Source: JBBQYD01 sp942493075 (lineage in GTDB: Bacteria > Verrucomicrobiota > Verrucomicrobiia > Limisphaerales > UBA8199). From it: a stretch of DNA of 64,000 bases. The notes below the pieces were generated by a model. The model had not been told where the DNA came from. It made no database searches and saw nothing but the letters and a program-made list of their open reading frames with translations. Position numbers and translations under genes: made by a program. This document shows positions 51,416 to 59,331 of this stretch, piece by piece (the first letter of the stretch is position 1; each line of letters begins with the position of its first letter). Location of the stretch: the NCBI GenBank assembly GCA_942493075.1, contig OW818681.1, positions 4,030,001-4,094,000 on the forward strand, read 5' to 3'.

Positions 51416-51601
51416 TTACCGGCTCTGCGTCCGGATTCGATCAATTTCCTCAGACTTCAGCCCGAGCCATTCCAGGAAGCTCTGATGATCGGCAGGATGG
51501 CGAGCTTCAAAGAGCTTGTGCCATTTGAGCATTTGCGCCTGGTCCAATCCGATTTCACGGAACATGGCAATCCAATCGTTTACAGTGATCTTCTTATTCA
51601 T
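51416..51601 (-). CDS. Free-standing copy of the MerR effector domain
   Basis: A 61-residue protein. From TVNDWIAMFREIGLDQAQML through KWHKLFEARHPADHQSFLEW to EEIDRIRTQSR it aligns without gaps to the C-terminal domain of the MerR protein encoded next (shared W, D-Q-A-x-M-L, W-H, F-E, H-Q, F-L, L-G, R-I-R and S-R). It has no DNA-binding part. Same strand, 48 bases upstream of merR, so co-transcribed. It could bind the same ligand or form mixed oligomers with the regulator. I found no evidence of truncation: start and stop are clean. Confidence 0.8.
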   Translation of the reverse strand: MNKKITVNDWIAMFREIGLDQAQMLKWHKLFEARHPADHQSFLEWLGLKSEEIDRIRTQSR

Positions 51602-51655
51602 AGGTTACTTGTGTTTCTGTGTTTTTCCGACATGTCATGGCCACTGACGAGGAGC

Positions 51656-51686
51656 ACGCTAAAGTGTGAACCGATAGACGGGTCAA
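51656..51686 (-). promoter_or_regulatory. Candidate MerR-type promoter/operator
   Basis: On the minus strand, TTGACC (51686-51681), a 19-base spacer and TAGCGT (51661-51656). The long spacer is typical of MerR-controlled promoters, and a partial dyad GACCCG-TCTAT-CGGTTC (51684-51668) falls within it. It lies 55 bases upstream of the small effector-domain gene. Confidence 0.35.
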
Positions 51687-51763
51687 CAGGGAAGAACAGA
51701 AAATGCTAAACAAGGATTGACGCGTTGAACCATCCGTCCACAAGGCCTGCCCTTCCCCTGCCC

Positions 51764-52936
51764 TTACCGAAAAGATGGTTGCGTAGCTGGCAAGGCATGC
51801 GGGTGAACAGCCTGCCGATACACCTGCAGTACGGCACGGGCATTCGCATCCCAAGCGAATCGGCCCGCGTTGGCTAACCCACGCTGCACAAGCTCAAGGC
51901 GATAGGTTTCCTCTGCCGCGACCCGCTGCAGTTTGCAGGCAAGATCAGCCACGTCCTCGGGATCGACGATGGCGGCTGCATCTCCAACGACCTCTTTCAA
52001 AGCGCCACGTGTGGAACAAATCACAGGACACCCACAAGCCATTGCTTCGACCGGAGGCAGACCGAACCCTTCGAAAAGAGAAGGATAAACGAAGGCATCC
52101 GCCGCACGGTAGAGATTCGGAAGGTCAGAATCGTCAACGAAACCCAGAAAGCGAATGTCACTGGACACAGCAGAGAGGCTCGCGGCAGTGTGAACGGCCT
52201 CCGATCCATGCCAATCACTTCCCCCCAGAACGAGCAGCCAGGGAGATCGGGTTTCTAATTTGAATCGTGTGAACGCATCGATCAGCCGCAAATGATTTTT
52301 GGCTGGGTGCTCGAGTCGGGAAACATAGAGAAAGAAAGGCTCGCGTAAACTCCAACGATCACCCACCAGCATCCGGGCGCTGGCGTTATTTCCCGGACAA
52401 AATCGTGAGTGATCGATACCGTTCAGAATGATGTGCTGCCTGGCACGTGGGATGCCAAAGAATCGTTCGATATCAGCAGAGGTGTTGCTGCTTATGGCGA
52501 TAATACGGTCCTGCCGTTGAGCAAGACGACGCACAACAACTCTTCCATAAAACATACGGGCCGGGTCGTACTTCCCCTTCACGTGAAACGGCGCAAGGTC
52601 ATGAATAGTGGAAACCAAAGCGCAGGGCTTGCTCCAAAGCAGCCGCCGATAGCTGGGCACATGAAGCACATCCAGCTTGAGTTGGCGGGCGACGGCCGGC
52701 AGCCGTGTTTGGTGCCAGAGGATATTCTTAACAGCCGAGCGACAACCTTCCGGCACAGGGATCAGCCTGGCGCGACCTTCCACGAATCCAAAGAGCGGGA
52801 GATCCTCCTGCAAAACAAAAAGGGTGAGTCGATGGTTCCCAGGTTCCGCAAGTAATGCCCGCACAAGCGCGAACACATATTGGGCCACGCCCGATTTGCC
52901 GCGCTGAATCATGGTGGTCGAAAGCCCTATATTCAT
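51764..52936 (-). CDS. Family 4 (GT-B fold) glycosyltransferase
   Basis: 390 residues from ATG 52936, the start that gives the usual N-terminus MNIGLSTTMIQRGKSGVAQYVFALVRAL with a Gly-rich acceptor loop; upstream residues are not family-like. The C-terminal domain contains FFLYVSRLEHPAKNHLRLIDAF and AADAFVYPSLFEGFGLPPVEAMACGCPVI, the E-x7-E donor-binding motif of GT4 enzymes. It transfers sugar from a nucleotide donor, probably for surface polysaccharide or glycan. No other polysaccharide genes are adjacent, so the product is unknown. Confidence 0.9.
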   Translation of the reverse strand: MNIGLSTTMIQRGKSGVAQYVFALVRALLAEPGNHRLTLFVLQEDLPLFGFVEGRARLIPVPEGCRSAVKNILWHQTRLPAVARQLKLDVLHVPSYRRLLWSKPCALVSTIHDLAPFHVKGKYDPARMFYGRVVVRRLAQRQDRIIAISSNTSADIERFFGIPRARQHIILNGIDHSRFCPGNNASARMLVGDRWSLREPFFLYVSRLEHPAKNHLRLIDAFTRFKLETRSPWLLVLGGSDWHGSEAVHTAASLSAVSSDIRFLGFVDDSDLPNLYRAADAFVYPSLFEGFGLPPVEAMACGCPVICSTRGALKEVVGDAAAIVDPEDVADLACKLQRVAAEETYRLELVQRGLANAGRFAWDANARAVLQVYRQAVHPHALPATQPSFR

Positions 52937-53069
52937 CCTCGCATTCCCGTCGGGATAGCATCGAGGAACTAAGGCGGAAAAGGCATCGGGTTTTATACCC
53001 ACGCCGTGTGCCGGAGCCATAGCTGGAGGAAGGGTTGCCAGCGGAAACCAAACCAGAGAACATTGGCAT

Positions 53070-53327
53070 ATGCGAGATCTGCGGAGCACCAAGGCTATGT
53101 GGGCGAAAGGAATCATGTTTTTGCTCATCGGACTGACTTCTGCGGTCCTGCTGTGGTGTGAGGCTGGGGATCTGAAAACGGCTGTGCTGCTTGCACTCAC
53201 CATCTGGGGCTTCTGCCGCGCCTACTACTTTGCGTTTTATGTCATCGAGAAGTATGTGGACCCTCAGTTCAAATTCGCGGGGTTGGGAGCGTTTATCATG
53301 TATGCGCTCAGAAGAAGGAAGAACTGA
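53070..53327 (+). CDS. Small membrane protein
   Basis: 85 residues; a start at 53097 (MWAKGIMFLLIGL) is equally likely. Two or three hydrophobic helices (about 11-28, 36-56 and 67-79). No family is recognised, though the C-terminal VIEKYVDPQFKFAGLGAFIMYALRRRK looks conserved in character. Divergent from the glycosyltransferase gene. Confidence 0.6.
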   Translation: MRDLRSTKAMWAKGIMFLLIGLTSAVLLWCEAGDLKTAVLLALTIWGFCRAYYFAFYVIEKYVDPQFKFAGLGAFIMYALRRRKN

Positions 53328-53418
53328 GCCGGAACAAACCGAGGAGAATTGAACAGGACGGGAACCTCAAAAACGGAGAAGCATGTCCTGAATTGGATTT
53401 GTTAGTGCCGCCCTACCC

Positions 53419-53454
53419 ACGGACATGGACACGGACATGGACACGGACAGACAC
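53419..53454 (+). repeat. Short tandem repeat (12-bp unit ACGGACATGGAC)
   Basis: Two exact units at 53419-53442 and a third degenerate one to 53454. It lies in the 298-base gap between the membrane protein and exonuclease III genes, which otherwise holds nothing recognisable. Confidence 0.8.
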
Positions 53455-53625
53455 GGACGTCCTCCGCCACAGTTCCACAGGCCCACCGACGCACCGTCCA
53501 CTGTTCTCCTCCGCGTGAACTCCTTTTTCCCGCGCGCGAGGACGCCTCAATTCTCCACGCCCTCAATTCTCCAGTTGCGCACGACCTCGATACGAAATAG
53601 GTTCAGCCACCATGCAGCTAACCCG

Positions 53626-54396
53626 ATGAAAATCGCCACTTTTAACGTAAACAGCATCCGTTCCCGGCTGCCGAACTTGCTGACGTGGCTTGCGCGTGAA
53701 AAGCCTGACATCGCATGCCTGCAGGAACTAAAGGCTACCGATGATCAGTTTCCGGCGCTCGCGATTCAGGCTGCGGGTTACGGTGCAGTGTGGCACGGGC
53801 AGAAAGCTTGGAACGGTGTGGCCATTCTTTCACGTGGGACACAACCTGTCGAAATCCGCCGCGGTTTGCCCGGTGGTGACGAGGACACACATAGCAGGTA
53901 TATCGAAGCTACCGCGCACGGAATTCAGGTTGGGTGTTTGTACCTTCCAAACGGCAATCCGCAACCAGGCCCGAAGTTCGACTACAAGCTCGCCTGGTTT
54001 GAACGGCTGATCCAGCACGCAGAACCTCTCTGCCGGGCCGATCAGCCAGTCATTCTGACTGGTGATTACAATGTCATCCCCACCGATAATGACATTTATG
54101 ATCCCCGTTCCTGGCGCAAAGACGCGCTGCTGCAACCCGAGACCCGTGCCTGCTATACACGGTTGCTTGAGCAAGGCTGGACAGATGCGCTCCGGACACT
54201 TTTTCCCGATCAGCGAATTTACACCTTCTGGGATTATTTCAGGCAGCATTGGGAAAAGAACTCTGGCATGCGCATCGACCACCTTCTGCTTAATCCCGCG
54301 TTACGTCCTCGCTTGGTGGAAGCTGGAGTTGACCGTTGGGTGCGCGGTGAAACTGGCGCGAGCGACCACGCCCCCACGTGGGTCCGGCTGGCCTGA
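53626..54396 (+). CDS. xthA: Exodeoxyribonuclease III
   Basis: 256 residues from ATG 53626; the upstream part of the open frame is repeat-like and not family sequence. Exonuclease III/AP endonuclease motifs are all present: MKIATFNVNSIRSRLPNLL, IACLQELKATDDQFP (catalytic Glu), LTGDYNVIPTDNDIYDP (D and N), RIYTFWDYF and RIDHLLLNPAL, and the final ASDHAPTW (Asp-His pair). Cleaves at abasic sites and trims 3' ends in base-excision repair. A hairpin follows before the catalase gene. Confidence 0.95.
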   Translation: MKIATFNVNSIRSRLPNLLTWLAREKPDIACLQELKATDDQFPALAIQAAGYGAVWHGQKAWNGVAILSRGTQPVEIRRGLPGGDEDTHSRYIEATAHGIQVGCLYLPNGNPQPGPKFDYKLAWFERLIQHAEPLCRADQPVILTGDYNVIPTDNDIYDPRSWRKDALLQPETRACYTRLLEQGWTDALRTLFPDQRIYTFWDYFRQHWEKNSGMRIDHLLLNPALRPRLVEAGVDRWVRGETGASDHAPTWVRLA

Positions 54397-54451
54397 AGTA
54401 CCACAGGGCGATTAATCCGAAAACAAAGTCATCTTTTAATGCTGCATAGTC

Positions 54452-54476
54452 GCTGCCTATACCTTCTATAGGCAGC
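54452..54476. promoter_or_regulatory. Perfect hairpin/palindrome between xthA and the catalase gene
   Basis: Arms GCTGCCTATA (54452-54461) and TATAGGCAGC (54467-54476) around a 5-base loop. It may terminate xthA, though the following tract AAGTCTTTC is not a clean T-run, or be an operator for the catalase gene starting 83 bases later. Confidence 0.5.
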
Positions 54477-54559
54477 AAGTCTTTCACTTTCTTTTCAGGG
54501 AGAACCATCGTCTTCGAGACAAGGAGCCGGTTCGGAACAACTCAAAGCAAAAGGAAATT

Positions 54560-55489
54560 ATGTTTCTAAGAATTGATCGATTGCCGGTAGAACTACCGGT
54601 TTCCCCCAAGATAGACCCGGTAGCGGCCCGAAACGTGCAGGAACTCCTCGGTGGGCGTTTTGGCGAAATGTCCACACTGATGAACTACACCTACCAGTCC
54701 TTCAACATGCGGGGTCGAGACAAAATCCGTCCCTATTACTCACTAATCTCCAACATTGCAGCGGAAGAGGGCGGGCACATTGAGATCGTCAGTGCTGCGA
54801 TCAACTCCTGTTTAAACGGCCCTCGAACGGATTTCGATGACACCGAGCCTTCGGATTCCCCCTTCAAAGACCTTCCCGGTGGCGCGTTCGGAGGACATTA
54901 TATCGCGTCGGCTCAGACAGCTCTGCCAGTCGATTCACGCGGAATGCCATGGACAGGCGATTATGTGTTCTCGTCCGGCAATTTGATCCTGGATTTGTTG
55001 CACAACTTCTTTCTCGAAAACGGCGCGCGCACGCAGAAGCTGCGGGTGTATCAAATGACGGAAAACCCGGCCGCGCGAATGATGCTCGGTTACCTATTCG
55101 TCCGAGGCGGTGTGCACGCATTAGCCTATGCGAAAGCCCTTGAGTCATTAACCGGAGTGGATATGAAAAAGATGCTGCCCATTCCAAACATTGGCAATGC
55201 GACTTTCCCCGAGGCGCGCCGTTTTATGGAGAAAGGGAGCCACATGCAGCTCTACCGCTTCTCCCCCAATGATTACAAGGAAGCCTCGACAATCTGGAGC
55301 GGCACCGCGCCTGACGAATACATCGAAGGACTGGGAGGCAAAACGGAGTTGGAGTTCGTGGATGCGCCGCCCGAGGGCGGTAATCTTGCCAACCTGGCGG
55401 GGATAGCCTCTAGTTTCGCTCCCAACTATGCTCCTGAAGAAATCATGGAAATCGCGAACCAGCTCTACAAAAAAGCCAAGAACCGCTAA
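54560..55489 (+). CDS. katN: Manganese (non-haem) catalase
   Basis: 309 residues, breaking down hydrogen peroxide at a di-manganese centre in a four-helix bundle. Ligand-bearing segments are GGRFGEMSTLMNYTYQSFNMRG (Glu36), IAAEEGGHIEIVSA (Glu69/Glu70 and His73), and the C-terminal-half helices NFFLENGARTQK and FVRGGVHALAYAKALE. The start follows AAAAGGAAATT, a good ribosome-binding site. Length and motifs fit the family. Transcribed alone, with a terminator directly after it. Probably part of an oxidative-stress response with xthA, which lies just upstream on the same strand. Confidence 0.94.
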   Translation: MFLRIDRLPVELPVSPKIDPVAARNVQELLGGRFGEMSTLMNYTYQSFNMRGRDKIRPYYSLISNIAAEEGGHIEIVSAAINSCLNGPRTDFDDTEPSDSPFKDLPGGAFGGHYIASAQTALPVDSRGMPWTGDYVFSSGNLILDLLHNFFLENGARTQKLRVYQMTENPAARMMLGYLFVRGGVHALAYAKALESLTGVDMKKMLPIPNIGNATFPEARRFMEKGSHMQLYRFSPNDYKEASTIWSGTAPDEYIEGLGGKTELEFVDAPPEGGNLANLAGIASSFAPNYAPEEIMEIANQLYKKAKNR

Positions 55490-55509
55490 GTCGAATCCGG
55501 TTCTCCGAG

Positions 55510-55545
55510 GAACGCGCTCATTCCACTGGGCGCGTTCTTCCTTTA
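55510..55545 (+). terminator. Intrinsic terminator of the catalase gene
   Basis: Arms GAACGCGC (55510-55517) and GCGCGTTC (55530-55537) are followed by TTCCTTT. It begins 20 bases after the stop codon. Confidence 0.7.
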
Positions 55546-55549
55546 TGGG

Positions 55550-56248
55550 TCAAGGAGTAATCACTTTTGGCACCTGGCGATATCGCAAGAACAAGAGTGT
55601 CAGAAAGGTCGCCCCAAGGATAGTTGCTGTGTGTTGCAGATCGGGAACAGCTATTGGATCTGCTCCCGAGGGAATGTTCATGTGAAGTCCTGCAACGAGC
55701 AACCCCGATGGATTCGGCTGAATTTGACCGTTGAAAAGCCCGGCGTTGTTTACCCTGAATTCTAGCGTGTTTAGACCTTCAACAAAGCCAGTCCCGATTG
55801 AAAAAGAATCCAGGTTATAGAAACCCAACTCCCCCTTGCTGAATCCGGTGTGCGTCCCGTTTAACCAAATCTCTGCAGAATTGTCGGTTGCCCAGGAGCC
55901 TGTTAGCTGGAGCCCCGATGTGGCGACACCACTCAAATCCAGGGTCATTGAGAGTTTATAGTAGTAGTCTCCGACCGGGTCTAGATGCAGCGGATCGTTG
56001 ACGACGGCACATCCGATCCAGGCTGAGCCCGCTGGTGCATAGGCCCAAATCGGATTTCGGGCAACGACCCGGGCTCCACTGGCAACACCTGAGAGGACGT
56101 AATGCGAATCGGCTTGGCCGATCGCCAGAACATTCCCACTTGCATCCACTCCTGTGTTGAAGAGGCCTGAAATTGAGGCGGCCTTTAGATCAAGGGCTAA
56201 CATGGATACGAAACAAAGGATAGCTGCGTTAACGCGGAGCGGTTTCAT
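55550..56248 (-). CDS. Exported protein with a VPD-type C-terminal sorting tail
   Basis: 232 residues with a signal peptide (NAAILCFVSMLALDLKAAS). The middle is a beta-sandwich with NSAEIWLNGTHTGFS and FVEGLNTLEFRVNNAG, a pattern common in secreted carbohydrate-binding or structural domains. The C-terminus reads VPDLQHTATILGATFLTLLFLRYRQ: a short VPD motif, one membrane helix, then basic residues. This follows the PEP-CTERM/VPDSG-CTERM layout, with DLQH replacing the usual glycines. Such tails direct processing by exosortase during export. Convergent with the catalase gene. Confidence 0.75.
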   Translation of the reverse strand: MKPLRVNAAILCFVSMLALDLKAASISGLFNTGVDASGNVLAIGQADSHYVLSGVASGARVVARNPIWAYAPAGSAWIGCAVVNDPLHLDPVGDYYYKLSMTLDLSGVATSGLQLTGSWATDNSAEIWLNGTHTGFSKGELGFYNLDSFSIGTGFVEGLNTLEFRVNNAGLFNGQIQPNPSGLLVAGLHMNIPSGADPIAVPDLQHTATILGATFLTLLFLRYRQVPKVITP

Positions 56249-56510
56249 AGGAGAATAAGGTATTTGAGGTGACTATGAATCGTTCGGCTGTTCAGTCAAG
56301 CACTTACTCACCCACCTTATATGAAGGCCGCGTCGATTCCGAGGGAGACCTCTTGGCGCGCTCGTCATAAAGTTATGCCGGAGAGGGATTACTGATTATT
56401 TGACAAAGTGGATCGAGTTACCCACTCTTGACCCAGAACTCGAAAGCATCCAGATCAATAGTAACCTCAAACTGTCATCCTAAATGAGGAGACCGCCAGC
56501 AGCGCCGGAA

Positions 56511-56975
56511 TCACATCGTCTTCAGCTCGTACCCGCGGGATTGCAGCACCTGCTTGATCGCGGCCCATTGTTCCCGAGTGAAGCCAGTGCTCTCCAACCG
56601 GAGCGGGTCTCTTGTGCTCCGGCATTGCAGCGTCAACAAAGCGTCCCCGACCAGCGTGATTTCCGATAGTTCAGTCCAAGGCAGGACCTCTCTGCGTTGT
56701 TTGGATTCTACCGTAAGGGCACCTTTGTCCACGATCAGGGTTTGGCAACCACGCCACACACAGCGCAGCCAAAAGCCAGCTAACAAAACACCAAAGAGCC
56801 CGACACAGACGCAGACAAATCGGAGTCCGTTTCGATGGTCGGGGAATCGGACGACATCCATCACCGCGCCAAAAACAGCGGCGAATGCAGATATCGCAAT
56901 CATCTGCCCCCAGGCAGAATGCAGATTGGGTTCAAACCGTCGAGGGCCTCCGCAGGGGGTGCTTTGGGTGTTCAT
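56511..56975 (-). CDS. Small membrane protein with PH-like domain
   Basis: 154 residues. Two membrane helices (about 24-42 and 53-70) are followed by a beta-rich cytoplasmic domain (TLIVDKGALTVESKQRREVLPWTELSEITL) of the kind called bacterial PH, and a C-terminal helix (TREQWAAIKQVLQSRG). The first 20 residues may not be translated, since an ATG at residue 25 would also serve. No neighbour suggests a function. The 260-base gaps on either side hold nothing recognisable apart from a weak hairpin near 57150-57178 (GGGCTGA/TCAGCCC). Confidence 0.6.
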   Translation of the reverse strand: MNTQSTPCGGPRRFEPNLHSAWGQMIAISAFAAVFGAVMDVVRFPDHRNGLRFVCVCVGLFGVLLAGFWLRCVWRGCQTLIVDKGALTVESKQRREVLPWTELSEITLVGDALLTLQCRSTRDPLRLESTGFTREQWAAIKQVLQSRGYELKTM

Positions 56976-57211
56976 GATTTATTCATTGCACCCGTAGCAG
57001 TATGGATGCCGAACTCATAAACATTTGAAACTAGACGGCAGGTTCCGAGGAACCCGGAAAGATTGTCCGGCTACGAGACAGAAGTTGCCCAGATTCCAAC
57101 AGTAAATGCCTGACAGATAGAAATGCCCACCGCTGATGACGAAACGGGGGCTGAGGGCGTCAATTGACATCAGCCCTGCCGGAAGCGACCCGCTCTTGCT
57201 GCTCTACAGAC

Positions 57212-57238
57212 AAAAAACCCGCCGGTGAAGGCGGGTTT
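57212..57238 (-). terminator. Intrinsic terminator of the aldolase gene
   Basis: Arms AAACCCGCC/GGCGGGTTT around a 6-base loop are followed on the minus strand by TTTTTTG. It lies 24 bases past the fba stop codon. Confidence 0.9.
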
Positions 57239-57261
57239 GAAATTCTCGTTGTAGGAAACGA

Positions 57262-58254
57262 TTAGGCCTGATTGGCGCTGCCGAGCACGTTAACGATCTT
57301 GTGCTTGTACAGAGCCTTGAGCTGGTCACGGGCCGGCCCGAGATACTTGCGGGGATCGAACTCTGCCGGGTTCTCAGTGAACACGCGGCGAATGGCAGCG
57401 GTCATGGCGATACGGCCATCGCTGTCGATGTTGATCTTGCACACAGCCGACTTGGCGGCGCGGCGCAGTTGCTCCTCGGGGATGCCCACCGCGTCCTTGA
57501 GCTTGCCACCGAAGGAATTGACGGTCTTAACGAGTTCCACGGGCACAGAGGAGGCACCGTGCAGGACGATCGGGAATCCGGGAATGCGTTTTTCGATTTC
57601 TTCCAGAATCTCGAACTTCAACGGGGGCGGAACGAGCACGCCGTCCGCATTGCGGGTGCATTGCTCGGGCTTGAACTTGTTGGCGCCATGAGAGGTGCCG
57701 ATTGAGATCGCCAGAGAATCGACGTTGGTCTTTTTGACGAAATCTTCGACTTCTTCCGGACGGGTATAGGAGGAGTGCTCAGCAACCACCTCGTCTTCAA
57801 TGCCGGCCAGAACACCGAGCTCACCTTCAACCGAGACGTCGTACTTGTGAGCGTAATCAACGACTTGGCGGGTCAGTTCCACGTTCTTCTCATACGAGTG
57901 ATGAGATCCGTCGATCATCACGGAGGAGAAACCGAAATCAATGCAGGACTTGCACAGCTCAAACGTATCGCCGTGATCGAGGTGCAGCACGATCGGAACG
58001 GCAAAGCCGAGTTCCTTGGCGTATTCCACCGCGCCTTGAGCCATGTAACGAAGCAGGGTCTGATTGGCATACTTCCGCGCGCCGCTCGAAACCTGGAGAA
58101 TCACCGGGGATTTGGTCTCCACACAGGCGCCGATAATCGCCTGCAACTGTTCCATGTTGTTGAAGTTGAAAGCGGGAATCGCGTATCCGCCCTTAACCGC
58201 CTTTTGGAATAACTCTTTAGAGTTTACTAAGCCGAGTTCTTTGTAATGAATCAT
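57262..58254 (-). CDS. fba: Class II fructose-bisphosphate aldolase
   Basis: 330 residues, zinc-dependent cleavage of fructose 1,6-bisphosphate in glycolysis and the reverse in gluconeogenesis. Motifs: AIPAFNFNNMEQLQAII, VLHLDHGD (91-96; catalytic Asp and zinc His), EGELGVLAGIEDEV, SIGTSHGANKF and the phosphate loop FPIVLHGASSVP. The chain ends with NIDSDGRIAMTAAIRRVF, typical of the class IIB/long form. Transcribed alone with a strong terminator. Its codons are cleaner than those of its neighbours, fitting a highly expressed gene (impression only). Confidence 0.96.
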   Translation of the reverse strand: MIHYKELGLVNSKELFQKAVKGGYAIPAFNFNNMEQLQAIIGACVETKSPVILQVSSGARKYANQTLLRYMAQGAVEYAKELGFAVPIVLHLDHGDTFELCKSCIDFGFSSVMIDGSHHSYEKNVELTRQVVDYAHKYDVSVEGELGVLAGIEDEVVAEHSSYTRPEEVEDFVKKTNVDSLAISIGTSHGANKFKPEQCTRNADGVLVPPPLKFEILEEIEKRIPGFPIVLHGASSVPVELVKTVNSFGGKLKDAVGIPEEQLRRAAKSAVCKINIDSDGRIAMTAAIRRVFTENPAEFDPRKYLGPARDQLKALYKHKIVNVLGSANQA

Positions 58255-58414
58255 ATAGCAATTTCAAATTTGGCGCTGCTTCGGGGCAAATCGTAGCCGA
58301 TGCCGGCCAAGTAGGTCTATGATACTGGCATCATACCCCCTTTTGCAATAACAACCGACATAACAACCCATCCAAACAACCCGCACATCAGGCATCGATC
58401 AGCCGCGTTCCATC

Positions 58415-59173
58415 TCACTGATTAGCAGCCATCTGCAATGCTTTCAGCACTTTTCCCGCAGGTTCGGCAAACCGAAAATCGGCCAGATCGGAGATCATGG
58501 TCTCCTCAGGATTGATTTCGATAACCGGGATTCCCCGCTCCACGGCTGTGGTAATGGGCTGAATCACATACTGGAAGAGGCTGGTTGTTCCCACTGAAAA
58601 TACCAAGTCAAAGCCAGCCAACTGCTCGTGTTGAAGCGAGAAAAGCGCCTGCTCTGGAATCGCCTCCTCGTACAACACGATATCGGGCCGCAGCACCTCG
58701 CCGCACTTGGGACAGGGCGGGAGCGCCGGCCAACCCTCAAAGGTTGAAATCTCTTTCTTGTGCTCGCATGCGGTGCAGATTATCCGCAGCAAATCGCCAT
58801 GCAATTCCACGACATGCTGCGAACCCGCCCGTTGATGCAGACCATCTATGTTCTGGGTAGCCACGCAGACATACCGGTTCTCAGATTGCAGGGCGGCGAT
58901 TGCCTTGTGCGCTGCATTCGGTTGTTTGCCACGAAACGCCTCCTCCAGCTTGAAGAAATACTTCCAAGACAACGCCGGGTCATGAAGGAACGTTCTCCGG
59001 GAGAGGACTTCCTCAAAAGGAATGCCTTCCTCGGTCCGGCCATCTTCGAATGCCGCAGAGACGCCCCGGAAGGTCGGAATGCCCGACTCTGCCGAAACAC
59101 CAGCGCCTGTGATGAAGAGCACCCGCGTAGCATGCTTCAACAGATGGCCAACTTCCTCAATGCGATCGTTCAT
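58415..59173 (-). CDS. cobB: NAD-dependent protein deacylase (sirtuin)
   Basis: 252 residues. Sirtuin motifs: GAGVSAESGIPTFRG (22-36), ATQNIDGLHQRAGS with the catalytic His in VVELHGDL, the zinc-binding Cys pairs CTAC and CPKC, and RPDIVLYEEAIPEQAL followed by FSVGTTSLFQYVIQPI. All catalytic positions are intact. It removes acetyl or other acyl groups from lysines, using NAD. The short insert between the zinc pairs and its length match bacterial CobB class III/U types. It stands alone between fba and the GH76 gene, 150-160 bases from each. Confidence 0.94.
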   Translation of the reverse strand: MNDRIEEVGHLLKHATRVLFITGAGVSAESGIPTFRGVSAAFEDGRTEEGIPFEEVLSRRTFLHDPALSWKYFFKLEEAFRGKQPNAAHKAIAALQSENRYVCVATQNIDGLHQRAGSQHVVELHGDLLRIICTACEHKKEISTFEGWPALPPCPKCGEVLRPDIVLYEEAIPEQALFSLQHEQLAGFDLVFSVGTTSLFQYVIQPITTAVERGIPVIEINPEETMISDLADFRFAEPAGKVLKALQMAANQ

Positions 59174-59331
59174 TCTACGGCAATCAGGCGCTTAACTAAT
59201 CGAGACCGAACTCGATTTAAATGAAGCCGCTGCGGGACGACCGCTAGACTTTGCTTGCATCCCAATCGACTTCACGTGCTCAATTTAATGGGATTCTGGC
59301 CCATGAAAAGCACCAATAGGCCCGATGCGCC

